64,000 bases of DNA. It comes from Aquisphaera giovannonii. GTDB taxonomy: Bacteria > Planctomycetota > Planctomycetia > Isosphaerales > Isosphaeraceae. The translations under genes and the position numbers were made by a program. Location: contig NZ_CP042997.1 in the NCBI RefSeq assembly GCF_008087625.1, positions 2,728,001 through 2,792,000 on the forward strand, read 5' to 3'. This document shows, one piece after another, positions 26,027 to 35,382 of the stretch; the first letter of the stretch is position 1, and every line of letters begins with the position of its first letter. The notes under the pieces were generated by a model. It was not told the DNA's origin. It worked only from the letters and a program-made list of their open reading frames with translations, and made no database searches.

Positions 26027-27451
26027 TCAGCGGCGTGCGGAAACGGCCGGCGGGGCCGGGCCGTACCGCGCCGCCGGCCCGAAGGCCGTGCGATCCAGCC
26101 AGTTCAGCGTGCCCGAATTGCCGTGGAGGACGTGCACCGGCCCGCCGTCGGTACGATATCCGCGCCCGTCCTCGCCGACGAAATACTGATCCGGAGGCCG
26201 CCCGGCGAGCGCGTAGTTCCAGCCGCGGTCGATGATCCGGAAGGATTCGGGATGGGCGTGGCAGTAGAGGTTCAAGGCGGGCTGGTCGGCCCACAGGTCC
26301 ATGCCCCAGAGGAAGGGTGACCGCAGCAGCTGGACCCCCTCGCGGCAATACGCCATCAGGCTGCGCGCGGTCCCGGCCGCGAACCCGCTGTTGAGGAAGG
26401 TCTGCGACGACATGATGCGGAACGTCTCCTCGCGGGCGACCGGATCGATGACGTAGTCGGACCAGGTCCGGATGACCGGATTCTCGGGATAGCTCAGCGG
26501 CTCCGGGGCCACGAGGATCCGGTCCGGATGCGCGGCGACCAGGTCCCAGAGCGGCCCGAGGCGGGACTGGAAGAGGACGTCGCCGGCGTCCCAGTAGGCG
26601 ACGGGCGTGTCGGCCGGCCATTCCGCGAGCAACCGGGGAAAGTCCTCGAGCCGCCGGAGGGCCGGGCAGTCCCCGCTGGCGGGGATGGAGACGACGGTCA
26701 GGTTGGGGATCGCCGCCAGCTGCTCGAGCTCCAGGGGGCTCAGCCCGTAGGCGAAGGCCCAGACGGGCTCGTCGTTGCGGAACTCCCGGAGCGTCTTCAT
26801 GAATTGCTTGCGAAATCGCCTCTGGTCGCGCCTGTCGAATGCGGCCAGGATACGCCCCGGGGATCCTCGCGGCGACGAGGCGGCGGCGCTCGGCGCGGCA
26901 TGGTCCGGATGGGGCCGGGCCGGGTGCCGTGCCTCCGGCCCAGGACGATGCCACGCCGCGGCGCCCCGGAGATACCCGATGCCACGCCCGGCGGCGCGGA
27001 GGTCGTCGCAGCAGCACCGGCATTCGCAGCGTTCGTCATCCCATCGGAAGGTGAGGCCGGCGAGGTCGCGACGGCGGAAGAGGACGGCGGCCATGCCGAC
27101 GTGGGACGGGCAATCCCAGTTCTCCAACTCGCAACCCATCTCCGCGGCGCTGTCGGCCGCGAGGGCCGCGAACCCGGCCCGACGTCGGAGCCCCTCCGCG
27201 AGGGCCGACACGCAGCCGGGGCCCAGGACCACGTCGTCGTCGAGGAACATGACCAGCGGCCGCGAGCCGAACCGCTTCATCTCGTTGCGGGCCCGGGCGA
27301 TCGTCGCCCGGCGGTGCGGATCGTCGGGGTGGCGGGTGCCGGCGCAGCGGTGGACCGTCAGCGTCACGCCCCGCTGTGCCGCGATCCCCGCCCGGACGTC
27401 CTCGCGAAGCGGGGAGAGATCCCGGCTGAGTACGATCAGGTCGATGTCCAT
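26027..27451 (-). CDS. Two-module glycosyltransferase
   Basis: A 474-residue protein with two transferase-like halves. Residues about 1-235 are a GT2-type GT-A domain: MDIDLIVLSRDLSPL, ARARNEMKRFG and the metal-binding MFLDDDVVLGPG. A Pro/Ala/Arg-rich linker with a short Cys cluster precedes the second half, which starts about residue 255. This half has PVAYWDAGDVLFQS (a DxD-like motif) and SSQTFLNSGFAAG, as in nucleotide-sugar transferases of the GT8-like fold. GAGGAGG lies upstream of the ATG at 27451. No signal peptide or membrane helix is visible, so it acts in the cytoplasm. The sugar donor and acceptor are unknown. It is convergent with the solute-binding-protein gene, 8 bases apart. 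Confidence 0.72.
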   Translation of the reverse strand: MDIDLIVLSRDLSPLREDVRAGIAAQRGVTLTVHRCAGTRHPDDPHRRATIARARNEMKRFGSRPLVMFLDDDVVLGPGCVSALAEGLRRRAGFAALAADSAAEMGCELENWDCPSHVGMAAVLFRRRDLAGLTFRWDDERCECRCCCDDLRAAGRGIGYLRGAAAWHRPGPEARHPARPHPDHAAPSAAASSPRGSPGRILAAFDRRDQRRFRKQFMKTLREFRNDEPVWAFAYGLSPLELEQLAAIPNLTVVSIPASGDCPALRRLEDFPRLLAEWPADTPVAYWDAGDVLFQSRLGPLWDLVAAHPDRILVAPEPLSYPENPVIRTWSDYVIDPVAREETFRIMSSQTFLNSGFAAGTARSLMAYCREGVQLLRSPFLWGMDLWADQPALNLYCHAHPESFRIIDRGWNYALAGRPPDQYFVGEDGRGYRTDGGPVHVLHGNSGTLNWLDRTAFGPAARYGPAPPAVSARR

Positions 27452-27537
27452 CGCCGCCTCCTCGCCTTGCCCGCCTCGTGCCCGAGGTGGGCCGCCACCC
27501 GTTGCGGGTGAATTCGCCCTCGGCCCGATTGCGACGG

Positions 27538-28119
27538 TCAGGGATCCCGGGGGCACGCCGAGAGGGCCTGGGACTTCTTCTCCTTCGCGCAGCCGCGGGC
27601 GGCCGTGAAGCTCCCCTCCGCGCTCGTGGCCGCGGAGATGAGGCTCTCGTGGCGTGTCAGGACCGGTGCGTTCTCCGGCACGTAGACGATCCCCCGGGTC
27701 CCCTGGGGGAGCCGCACCTCGTAGGCCACGTTCTCGGCCTTGGGATCCCATTTCAGCGAGGCGATCAGGTCGCGGATCTCGCCGGGCCGGACGACCGTCG
27801 CGTGGGAGAGCCAGTTCGGCCCGTCTCCCGTCCATTCGGCCGACGCCGCCTCGGCGTCTTCCACGATGCGGACCATCCGGATGTCCGGGATCGCGACGAA
27901 TCGGGTGACGGTGTGGGTCTGGCTCAGTTGCTGGACGATCTTCAGGTAATACCTCGGATGCCGGTCCTTCGCCCTGGGGTCGGCCGGGCCGGGGTACCGG
28001 ATCAGCAGGATGTCGCCGGTCGACGGATAGGGCCCGGGCAGCGAGACCGTGCCCACGAGGTCGAACGCCAGGGCCTGACCCTCGCTGAACTCCAGGGTCG
28101 GGACCGGATCGGGCGGCAT
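27538..28119 (-). CDS. Conserved hypothetical protein
   Basis: A 193-residue soluble protein without a recognised domain. It has beta-strand-rich segments (QALAFDLVGTVSLPGPYPS, GDILLIRYPGPADP, RYYLKIVQQLSQTHTVTRF) and a basic Cys-containing tail. GAGGAG precedes the ATG at 28119, and a good TTGACA promoter lies about 110-145 bases further upstream. The next gene on the strand, the glycosyltransferase at 27451, starts 86 bases after its stop and may share its transcript. The function is unknown. Confidence 0.66.
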   Translation of the reverse strand: MPPDPVPTLEFSEGQALAFDLVGTVSLPGPYPSTGDILLIRYPGPADPRAKDRHPRYYLKIVQQLSQTHTVTRFVAIPDIRMVRIVEDAEAASAEWTGDGPNWLSHATVVRPGEIRDLIASLKWDPKAENVAYEVRLPQGTRGIVYVPENAPVLTRHESLISAATSAEGSFTAARGCAKEKKSQALSACPRDP

Positions 28120-28461
28120 GGGATGGCTCCTCGGGTTGGACGCGACGGGATTCGGGCCGTCGACCGGGACGCGGGGCGGGTTCCGGGGCGCATCGCCCGG
28201 GTCGGCACGCACCTCGGGCCGGCCTTTTCGGCACGATGATGAGGGCGCATTACCACGGTGTCAAATCATTTCCACATGAGAACGCTGGAGTGAATCGGCG
28301 GAGTGGCCGAATGCCGGATCTCCCGGCCATCCCATACGCATCGTCCTCGTCGATCTTTCGATGATTTCCCGCTATTCCGGACGGAATCCGGGGCGTAACG
28401 ATCGTGGAGCCCGCTCGCTTGCCGCCGGGGATGCCGTCCGGCATGCCGCACTCGTCCGGGC
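28120..28461. other. Intergenic region with a promoter
   Basis: This is 342 bases between the stop of the giant kinase gene and the start of the 193-residue protein, both on the minus strand. It contains the promoter listed at 28236-28264. The rest is without visible features; no terminator was found after the kinase gene. Confidence 0.5.
28236..28264 (-). promoter_or_regulatory. Sigma-70-like promoter of the 193-residue protein gene
   Basis: On the minus strand TTGACA (28264-28259) is followed after exactly 17 bases by CATCAT (28241-28236), four of six matches to TATAAT. Transcription would start near 28229 and give a leader of about 110 bases before the ATG at 28119. Confidence 0.55.
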
Positions 28462-31400
28462 TCAGCGTCCCTCAACCCGGGGCCGGTTTCGGGGCGATTC
28501 CCGCTGCGGGATCGTGCGGACGACCCGGAAGCCGAAAGTCCCCTCGTCGTTCGAGGCCACCACCATGTAGCGATGGGCGGACCGAGCCTGAGACGGGGAG
28601 TAGCAGAAGGCGCCGCCGCGGAGGAGACGCCTCGGCCGCCCGACGAACGTTTCTCCCGGCTGCCGGTCCGGGGCCGGCCTGCCCGGGGAGGACTCGGGAT
28701 AGGGCGGGCATTGGGGGTCGTCCAGCGTGCCGTCGTGGCACCACTCCCAGACGTTTCCAAGCGTGTCGAAGAGGCCAAGCGGGTTGGGCAGCAATTGGCC
28801 GACGGGGCGGGTCCGGTCGTCGGAGTTCAGCCATGTCCAGCCATACCGAGGGAACAGTTCCTTCGAATCTCCGAATGGACGAGTGGTCGCGGTCCCGGCC
28901 CGGCAGAGGAACTCCCACTCCGCCTCCGTCGGCAGGCGATACCCCGACCGCCCGGTCGCGCCCTCGTCGAGCAGCATCCCCGGCGCGATCACGTCCGGAT
29001 AGCAGCACTGGTCCCAGGGTATCGCCGGATCCTGGGAGGTGAGCCAGTTGCAGAAGCGGGCCGCGCCATACCAGTCCACGCCGTTCGCGGGGCAGGAGGG
29101 GTCGTGGCTGTAGACCATGTCGGGCTCCCGATCCGACCGGAAGCGGCGGAACTGGTCGATGCTGACCTCGCAGGTCGAGACCTCGAAGTCGTGACCCAGC
29201 GAGCGAAGGTGGAGCGCCTCGTTCTCCTTGCGGCCCTCCTGCGCAGGCGGCGAGCCGATCGACGCGGGGCCGGAGGGTCGGCAGGCCACGAAGGTGAGCC
29301 CGAGCGGGCCGATCCGCCACTCGGCCGCGGCATCGGGGCGGGGATTCGCGAGCAGCTGCCGTTTCACCTCTTCCACGAGGGACGCCTCGCCGAGGCGGCG
29401 GAGCAGCAGCTCGGCGGCGGAGTGGACGCCCGGGTCGGGATCGTCGCGGAAGGTACGGGCGGCGGCCTCCAGGACGATCGCCCTCTCGTCCGGGCTGAGC
29501 TCGCCCGGCCGGACCTCGGCCCAGCTCATCAGGATCGCCTGCCTCGCACCCGGGCTGGCCTGCGGCTCGATCACGCGGACAAGCAGCCGGGGCCGGGCGA
29601 TGGGGATCCCGGCCAGGTGGTCGATGGCGACCGCCCGGACGCGGGGATCCGGGCCATAACTCAGGAGGGAGGTGAGGTGTTCCTCGAAACCCATCAGGTC
29701 CAGCGCGATGCTGGCGATCGCCTGGCGGCCGGCGAGGTCATCGTCCTCCCGCCGGCAGACCCCCGGGCTCCCGAGCGGGGCTGCGAGGACGCTTCGGAGG
29801 GACTTGACGACGTCCTCCTGCCGGCCGAGGCTGGGGAGTCGCCGGAGGAGGATCTCCGCGGCGTCCATCCGGCTGGCGACGAGGACCTCCGCGAACCTCC
29901 GGGCCTCCTCCTGCCGCTCGAAGATCTCCCCGAGGAGCTCGGAGGCCGTCGCCCTGGCCAGGGGCGTGGCGTCCGGATCCCGGCAGGTCTCGCCGAGCGG
30001 CGTGATGAGGTCGCCTTCCGCGCTGCCGAGCAGGTCCATCCATCGGGATGCGTGCCGGCCGTCCTGCACGAGCGCCGCCGCGATCGCCGGGGCGGCGTCG
30101 CCGGGCACGGACCGGTCGCCGGGCAGGAGGTGCCGCAGGGCGCACGCGGCGCGGAGTCGGCGCCCCGCCTCGGCCCGCGGGTCGTCCATGACCCTCCGCA
30201 GCTCCTCGGGGCCGGCCCAGCCGGGCTGGCTCGCCAGGACGCGCCTCAGGGCATTCACCCGGTCGGGATCCGGGGCGTCCAGCAGGAGCTGCCGGATCCG
30301 TCCGGCCCGCTCCCTCGTCGGCTCATAGCGGAATAGGAGCATGTCCACGACCGGCTGCCCCTCGCCCTCCGCCCGCGCGCGACGCTCGAGCCTCTCGAGC
30401 TCGCCGAGCACCGAGCCGCGGAAGGCGTCGAGGCGCTGTGCCTTCTCGAGGATCATCTCGTCCTTCGCCCAGAGGGCCGCGTCCAGGGCGGCTCGCGCCT
30501 CCTGCCGTGCGACGATCGCGAGCACCGCGGCCGCGATGCCGGCGGTGAGGAGCGCCGCGAAGGCCAGGCGCACGGCGTGGTGCCGCCCCGCGGCGTTCAT
30601 CAGCGTGCTCTCCTCCGCGGACCACTGGCGGCGGGGGAGGCTCGTCAGGATGCCCAGGTATTCCAGCAGGGAGGGGAGCCGGTTCCTCGTCGGGCCGTGG
30701 GCCCACGACGCCGCGAAGGCCTGGAGCCTCAGCCGCGCGCGGCCTTCGCTGGTGCCCATCGCCTTCCGCTCGAGCCACTGGCGGACCGGCCGGATCAGGT
30801 AATCGTGGGCGAGCTGGTAGTGGGTCTCGGCGGCGCGGGCCCGATCGCCGTCATTCGTGTCGGCGGCCGGGCCGACGGCCGAGAGCGGCTCGACGGGCGT
30901 GATCAGCCGGAGGTCGTTCTCCAGCAGGCGGAGGAGGTCCGCGAAGTCCTCGGGCCGGTCGTCGCAACCCGCGGCGGCCCGGAGCGACCGGGCCGATCGC
31001 GGGGACTCGCGGATCCGGGAGGAGGGCGACGGCAGGAGCTGCCTCAGGACCGCCTCCGCCTCCTCCCTCCGGAATCGTGACGCCGGCGTGGAGTTGACCG
31101 GGTCGAAGGCCTGCTCGAGGAACTTTACGCCGATGCCCTCCATCCCGCCCAGCGCGTCGATGGCCTCCAGCGTCCATTGGCGGTGGCGGATCACCTCCAC
31201 CAGGAGGCTGAGGCGGACGGGGACCACGCGGTCGTCTGGCCCCAGCAGGCCGGCGACCGCCGCGTCCAGGAACCGGGACGACTCCTCGGGCGTCACGGTG
31301 CTCGACGGCCCGAGCTGGCCGAGCGATCGGCCGAATTCCTCGAGCACCTTGCGGGCGTGGCGGGCGTCGAAGATCTCCACGGCGGCGGTGTTGACGCCCT

Positions 31401-33282
31401 CCAGGAGCGGCACCTCCACCGCGCGCATCAGTCGCGTGGTGGCCATCCAGAAGTCGTCGCGGACGAGCAGGATCGCCTGCACGTGGCGGCCGTCGCACTG
31501 CCGGAGCGCGCGGGCGAGCGCGGTGGACGGCCCGAGCGGGCGTCCCTGGAGCCATTGCTCGAACTGATCGAGGACCAGGAGGATCTTCTTGCGGGGCCGC
31601 ACCGCCTGGTCGTCGCGGATGATGCCTATGGCGTCGGCGATGTCGACGTCGGCGGGCAGCTGCGGCGCCAGCAGGCGGAGCTCGGCGAGGAGCCGGTCCT
31701 CCAGGCCGCACGGCGTCGCGTCCAGGACGACCGGCTCGACGATGCGGCGGTCGCGGAGCGGGAGCAGGCCCGCGCGGATGAACGACGACTTCCCGCCGCC
31801 GGAGGGGCCGAAGAGGACCCCGACGCTGAACGGCCGCGACGCCTCCTCGCCCTCGATGCGCAGCTTCCAGAAGCGGATCGACTCCGGCAGCCCGTCGCTG
31901 CCGCGCGGCCCCGGCAGCAGCGACACGAAGGACTCGGCGTCCTCCCCGCGGAAGGGACGCATGCCGCGGGGCGAGGCGGGCGGCCTCTCCCCGTTCTCGT
32001 CCTCCGGCCGCGCGCCGGCCAGCCATCGGCGCAGCTCGCTGGCGAGGTCGGCGGCCGTGAGGTAGCGGTCCGTCATCTGCCGGGAAAGGCACCGCAGGCA
32101 GATCCGCTCCAGCTCCCTCGGGATGAACTCCCCGAACTGGCGGGGAGGGCGGGGCTCGCGGTCGAGGATCTCCCGGAAGCAGTCCGACGTCCTCCGGCCT
32201 CGGAAGGGCAGCCGGCCGGTCAGGCCCCGATAGAGGATCACGCCGAGGGCCCAGATGTCCGTCCGCCCGTCGAGCCGGTTGGTCTCGCCCTGGACCTGCT
32301 CCGGCGACATGTAGGGCACGGTGCCGGCCACCTCACCCCGCCGCAGCCGCGGGATCTCCTCGTCGATCGCCAGGCCGAAGTCGCAGACCCTCGGCCGACC
32401 CATGGCGTCCAGCAGGATGTTCGACGGCTTCAGGTCGCGATGCGTCAGGCCGGCGTTGTGGGCGTGATTCACGGCCGAGGCCACGTCCGCGACGATCCTC
32501 GCCAGCCGGCCGGGGTCCAGGCGGCCCCGGCTCATCAGATTCTCGAGCGTCTGGCCGGCGACGTATTCCAGGACGATGAAGCCATCCGCGCCCCCCTCGC
32601 CCGACTGCGGGTCGCCGGGCGGGACGAACTCGTGGAGGCGCACGATCCCGGGGTGGTCGAGGGACCTGAGCCGCCTCGCCTCGTCCCCCAGGGACATCAG
32701 CCGACGCCGGCCGACCGGGTCGCCGGGCCTTGCCGTCTTGATCGCCACGTCCCGGCCGCGCTGCTCGTCGTGGGCGAGGAAGACGAGGAAATTGCCCCGG
32801 CCGAGGAGGCGGCTCGGCCGGTATCGGCCGATCCTCTCCGGCAGGATCGTCTTCCCGCCCCACCCGTCTCCGGCATCCTCCCAGAATACGGATCGGCCGC
32901 CGGGAGCGGCCGGGTCGGTGCGATCCAGGGTGCTGGGCGGCTCCATGCCGGTGGCGTGGTCCGTGCCCACGGCCAGGAAGGGGTCGTCCCCGTCGTGCGG
33001 CGACATCGCCCCCAGGACCGTCCCGACCAGGTCGCCATGCTCGCCGAACCTCCCCTCGTAATCGCTCGGCTCCGGCGCCTCGCCCTCCTGGCGTCGCAAT
33101 TCGATCTCGCGTGCCAGCAGCTCGCGAAACAGGACGGTCCGGGCGAGGATCGTGGACCGATCCAGGTAGTCCTCGATGCGGGGCCTCCGCCCGGACCTCC
33201 AGGCCTCTTCGAACGAATCGCAGAGCTCATCGATCCGCTGGAGTTCGGTGAGGCGGAGCATCTCGGATGACATGAAGACCAT
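28462..33282 (-). CDS. Giant Ser/Thr kinase - NTPase - FGE-sulfatase fusion protein
   Basis: A 1606-residue protein. Residues 1-100 are the helical N-terminus typical of planctomycete kinases. A protein kinase domain spans about 151-425: VAIK lysine K182, catalytic HRD at 281-283, DFG at 301-303 and SPEQ at 326-329. The glycine loop (GRGNFLVF) lacks its third glycine. A P-loop NTPase follows with Walker A GPSGGGKSS (492-500) and Walker B ILLVLDQFE (567-575), of the STAND type. One membrane helix lies near 902-924, then a HEAT-like helical region. An FGE-sulfatase/SUMF1-like domain takes about 1322-1595 (YRLPTEAEWEFLCRAG, LGNVWEWCHDG, RLLRGGAFCY). The kinase and NTPase would be cytoplasmic and the FGE domain outside the membrane. 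The start at 33282 has GGAGAG upstream; an ATG 9 bases inward is an alternative. Confidence 0.88.
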   Translation of the reverse strand: MVFMSSEMLRLTELQRIDELCDSFEEAWRSGRRPRIEDYLDRSTILARTVLFRELLAREIELRRQEGEAPEPSDYEGRFGEHGDLVGTVLGAMSPHDGDDPFLAVGTDHATGMEPPSTLDRTDPAAPGGRSVFWEDAGDGWGGKTILPERIGRYRPSRLLGRGNFLVFLAHDEQRGRDVAIKTARPGDPVGRRRLMSLGDEARRLRSLDHPGIVRLHEFVPPGDPQSGEGGADGFIVLEYVAGQTLENLMSRGRLDPGRLARIVADVASAVNHAHNAGLTHRDLKPSNILLDAMGRPRVCDFGLAIDEEIPRLRRGEVAGTVPYMSPEQVQGETNRLDGRTDIWALGVILYRGLTGRLPFRGRRTSDCFREILDREPRPPRQFGEFIPRELERICLRCLSRQMTDRYLTAADLASELRRWLAGARPEDENGERPPASPRGMRPFRGEDAESFVSLLPGPRGSDGLPESIRFWKLRIEGEEASRPFSVGVLFGPSGGGKSSFIRAGLLPLRDRRIVEPVVLDATPCGLEDRLLAELRLLAPQLPADVDIADAIGIIRDDQAVRPRKKILLVLDQFEQWLQGRPLGPSTALARALRQCDGRHVQAILLVRDDFWMATTRLMRAVEVPLLEGVNTAAVEIFDARHARKVLEEFGRSLGQLGPSSTVTPEESSRFLDAAVAGLLGPDDRVVPVRLSLLVEVIRHRQWTLEAIDALGGMEGIGVKFLEQAFDPVNSTPASRFRREEAEAVLRQLLPSPSSRIRESPRSARSLRAAAGCDDRPEDFADLLRLLENDLRLITPVEPLSAVGPAADTNDGDRARAAETHYQLAHDYLIRPVRQWLERKAMGTSEGRARLRLQAFAASWAHGPTRNRLPSLLEYLGILTSLPRRQWSAEESTLMNAAGRHHAVRLAFAALLTAGIAAAVLAIVARQEARAALDAALWAKDEMILEKAQRLDAFRGSVLGELERLERRARAEGEGQPVVDMLLFRYEPTRERAGRIRQLLLDAPDPDRVNALRRVLASQPGWAGPEELRRVMDDPRAEAGRRLRAACALRHLLPGDRSVPGDAAPAIAAALVQDGRHASRWMDLLGSAEGDLITPLGETCRDPDATPLARATASELLGEIFERQEEARRFAEVLVASRMDAAEILLRRLPSLGRQEDVVKSLRSVLAAPLGSPGVCRREDDDLAGRQAIASIALDLMGFEEHLTSLLSYGPDPRVRAVAIDHLAGIPIARPRLLVRVIEPQASPGARQAILMSWAEVRPGELSPDERAIVLEAAARTFRDDPDPGVHSAAELLLRRLGEASLVEEVKRQLLANPRPDAAAEWRIGPLGLTFVACRPSGPASIGSPPAQEGRKENEALHLRSLGHDFEVSTCEVSIDQFRRFRSDREPDMVYSHDPSCPANGVDWYGAARFCNWLTSQDPAIPWDQCCYPDVIAPGMLLDEGATGRSGYRLPTEAEWEFLCRAGTATTRPFGDSKELFPRYGWTWLNSDDRTRPVGQLLPNPLGLFDTLGNVWEWCHDGTLDDPQCPPYPESSPGRPAPDRQPGETFVGRPRRLLRGGAFCYSPSQARSAHRYMVVASNDEGTFGFRVVRTIPQRESPRNRPRVEGR

Positions 33283-33927
33283 CCCCGCGGGACTCTCCGT
33301 CCCGAAGCATGCCCGACCGCCGCCCCTCCCGACCCGCAGTTCGATTAAACTGCGACAATCCGCGGGAGACAAGCTCGCACCGGAATGCCCCGGCGAATGC
33401 AGCCATCAACATAATCAACGCGCCTGCCTCGATCATGCCGAGCGGCCTTGCACGCTTGATGGCGTACCCATCCAGTGGACGCGCGCAGTAAGCTTATCTT
33501 ATAGAAGCTTTTACGCCAAGTCGTTAGGCAGGATCGGCGTGCTCGCCGCGCCGTCGGAAGGGCGGGAAGCGGTGGCGTCGATCTCGGAATAGGCGGACGC
33601 CCACTTGACTATGGCCACTCCCAAGCATACCGTGATTCCTGAAGGTTGTTCGTATTCCGCCATCCTCTCCCTCTCCATGGCGGACCTATGAATCCTTGCC
33701 CCGCCTCACTCCACCGCCCGACGGATCCGACCTTGCTCGACCCGCCCCGCGACCCCTTGCCTGGTGACGGGCGGATCGATCAGCCCGGAGGTCGAATCAC
33801 ACCGGCTCGCGACGACGCGGCCAGTTTCCCGCCAGGGGATAGGCCCGTGAAGGCGGCGGCCACCTCTTCAGGGGAGAGGCATTTCATGTTCTATTATGCA
33901 TGTTTTCATTCTTCAAGAGGTCTATCG
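33283..33927. other. Divergent intergenic region, 645 bp
   Basis: This lies between the divergent giant kinase and first DUF1559 genes. It holds an AT-rich island at 33489-33517 with two AAGCTT hexamers around TTATAG, and a second AT-rich stretch at 33884-33920 just before the pseudopilin start that includes TATTAT. TTGACT at 33605-33610 with TACCGT 17 bases later is a weak promoter candidate. No gene is convincing: the frame open from 33646 lacks coding character until the ATG at 33928. Confidence 0.45.
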
Positions 33928-35007
33928 ATGAGGATTCATCCGGGCCGACGCCGTGGCTTCACGTTGATCGAGCTTCTCGTCGTGATCGCCATCATCGCCG
34001 TCCTGATCGCGCTGCTCCTGCCGGCGGTTCAGTCCGCACGCGAGGCCGCCCGACGGGCCCAGTGCGGGAATAACCTGAAGCAGATCGGGCTCGCCCTGGC
34101 CAATTATGCGAGCTCCACCGGCTCGTTCCCCCCCGGCTCCATCGGGTACGGAAGCAAGCCGACCGCCGACTGCGTGGTCCGCCGCCGGCATACGTTCATG
34201 TCCCTGATCCTGCCGATGATGGAGCAGAACAATATCTACAACGCGCTGAATTTCAGCCTGCCCGCCGTGGCGTCGGTCGGCCCGTTCGGCCTGTCCGTGA
34301 ACGGCGCGATGTGCAACAGCACCGCCACGACGATGACGATCTCCAGCTTCATCTGCCCCTCCGATCAGCAGATCTCGCTCCCCGCGATCATGACCTCGGG
34401 CGCCGGGGGAGTCAAGGGTTTCGGGCAGTCCTCGTACTCCGGCTCGGCCGGCACCCGTGACATCCAGCACTGGTGGTACGGCTGCCCCGCGAGCCCCTCG
34501 GGCATCGAGCCGGACGGGATGTTCGGCTACGACTACAACTACCTGATCGGGGACGTCGTCGACGGGCTGAGCAACACCCTGTTCGTGGGCGAGGCCACCA
34601 AGTTCCGCAACGACCCCGACCAGGACAACAGCAACGAGTGGAGCAACGACTACTACTCCTACTCGAGCATCACCGGCGTGACGCGGCCGAACTCCGTGGC
34701 CTACGTCCTCTCCAAGCTGAACGCGAGCATGATCGTCCCCGACATCCCGGCGGACGGCGCGGGTTACGGTGCCGACTGGCAGCGCAATCCCAGCACGAAC
34801 TTCCAGAACTTCGGCCAGTGGGGCTTCCGGAGCATGCACCCGGGTGGCGTCAATTTCGTCTTCGGGGACGGCAGCGTCCGATACCTGAAGGACTCGATCC
34901 AGGTCACCAATGGGACGAATCCGGTCAACGGCTACGTCAATCCCGGCGTCCTTCGCAAGCTCGCCACGAAGAACGGCGGCGAGGTCGTCAGCGCGGATTC
35001 CTACTGA
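33928..35007 (+). CDS. DUF1559 pseudopilin-like protein, module 1
   Basis: A 359-residue DUF1559 protein, a family massively expanded in planctomycetes. The N-terminus is a type IV prepilin signal: basic residues, cleavage-methylation motif [10 protein letters not shown], then a long hydrophobic helix and [19 protein letters not shown]. The C-terminal half has the family marks [14 protein letters not shown] and [21 protein letters not shown] prepilin peptidase should process it, and it may assemble into a pseudopilus or surface fibre; the real role is unknown. AGAGG sits 7 bases before the ATG. A small lipoprotein gene follows 58 bases later, and the same pair is repeated downstream. Confidence 0.95.
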   Translation: MRIHPGRRRGFTLIELLVVIAIIAVLIALLLPAVQSAREAARRAQCGNNLKQIGLALANYASSTGSFPPGSIGYGSKPTADCVVRRRHTFMSLILPMMEQNNIYNALNFSLPAVASVGPFGLSVNGAMCNSTATTMTISSFICPSDQQISLPAIMTSGAGGVKGFGQSSYSGSAGTRDIQHWWYGCPASPSGIEPDGMFGYDYNYLIGDVVDGLSNTLFVGEATKFRNDPDQDNSNEWSNDYYSYSSITGVTRPNSVAYVLSKLNASMIVPDIPADGAGYGADWQRNPSTNFQNFGQWGFRSMHPGGVNFVFGDGSVRYLKDSIQVTNGTNPVNGYVNPGVLRKLATKNGGEVVSADSY

Positions 35008-35065
35008 CCAACGGCCCCGCTCGGACCGGCCCGGCAAGACCATCCCGAAACAGAGGTTATCCGCA

Positions 35066-35272
35066 ATGAGGAAGCGTGGCTCGTGGCTCGTCGCCCCCGT
35101 GATCTGTGCGTCGATCCTGGCCGGCTGCGGTGAGGGCGGCGCCCCCGCGACGGGGCCCACCCCCGGCCCCGCCGCGGGGGGCGCCCCCGCCGAAAACAAG
35201 TCCTCCACGCCCGCCAAACCGGCCACGCCGCCGGGTGCCGGCAAGGCGAAGGCGGCTCCGGATCCCATCTGA
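35066..35272 (+). CDS. Small lipoprotein, module 1
   Basis: A 68-residue protein with a lipoprotein signal whose lipobox LAGC puts the lipidated cysteine at position 21, followed by GEGG. The mature part is a short Ala/Pro/Gly-rich chain with lysines and no fold. AGAGG precedes the ATG. It lies between the two DUF1559 genes in the same direction. The second DUF1559 gene is also followed by a small lipoprotein starting CGESGG, so the pairing is not chance. It may anchor or chaperone the pseudopilin at the membrane; this is inference. Confidence 0.8.
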   Translation: MRKRGSWLVAPVICASILAGCGEGGAPATGPTPGPAAGGAPAENKSSTPAKPATPPGAGKAKAAPDPI

Positions 35273-35382
35273 TCGCGACCCGTCGACTCGACGATCCGGA
35301 TCCCGAAGAGGGACGCCTCTCCCCCTCCACGGAAACAATCATCCCCATGAATCCGCTCCGTCCATAAACGAGGTATGGTCCC

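Noticed and set aside
33646-33927. Upstream extension of the first DUF1559 gene
   Set aside because: The 94 extra residues are low in coding character, and the prepilin signal must be N-terminal, so the ATG at 33928 is the start.
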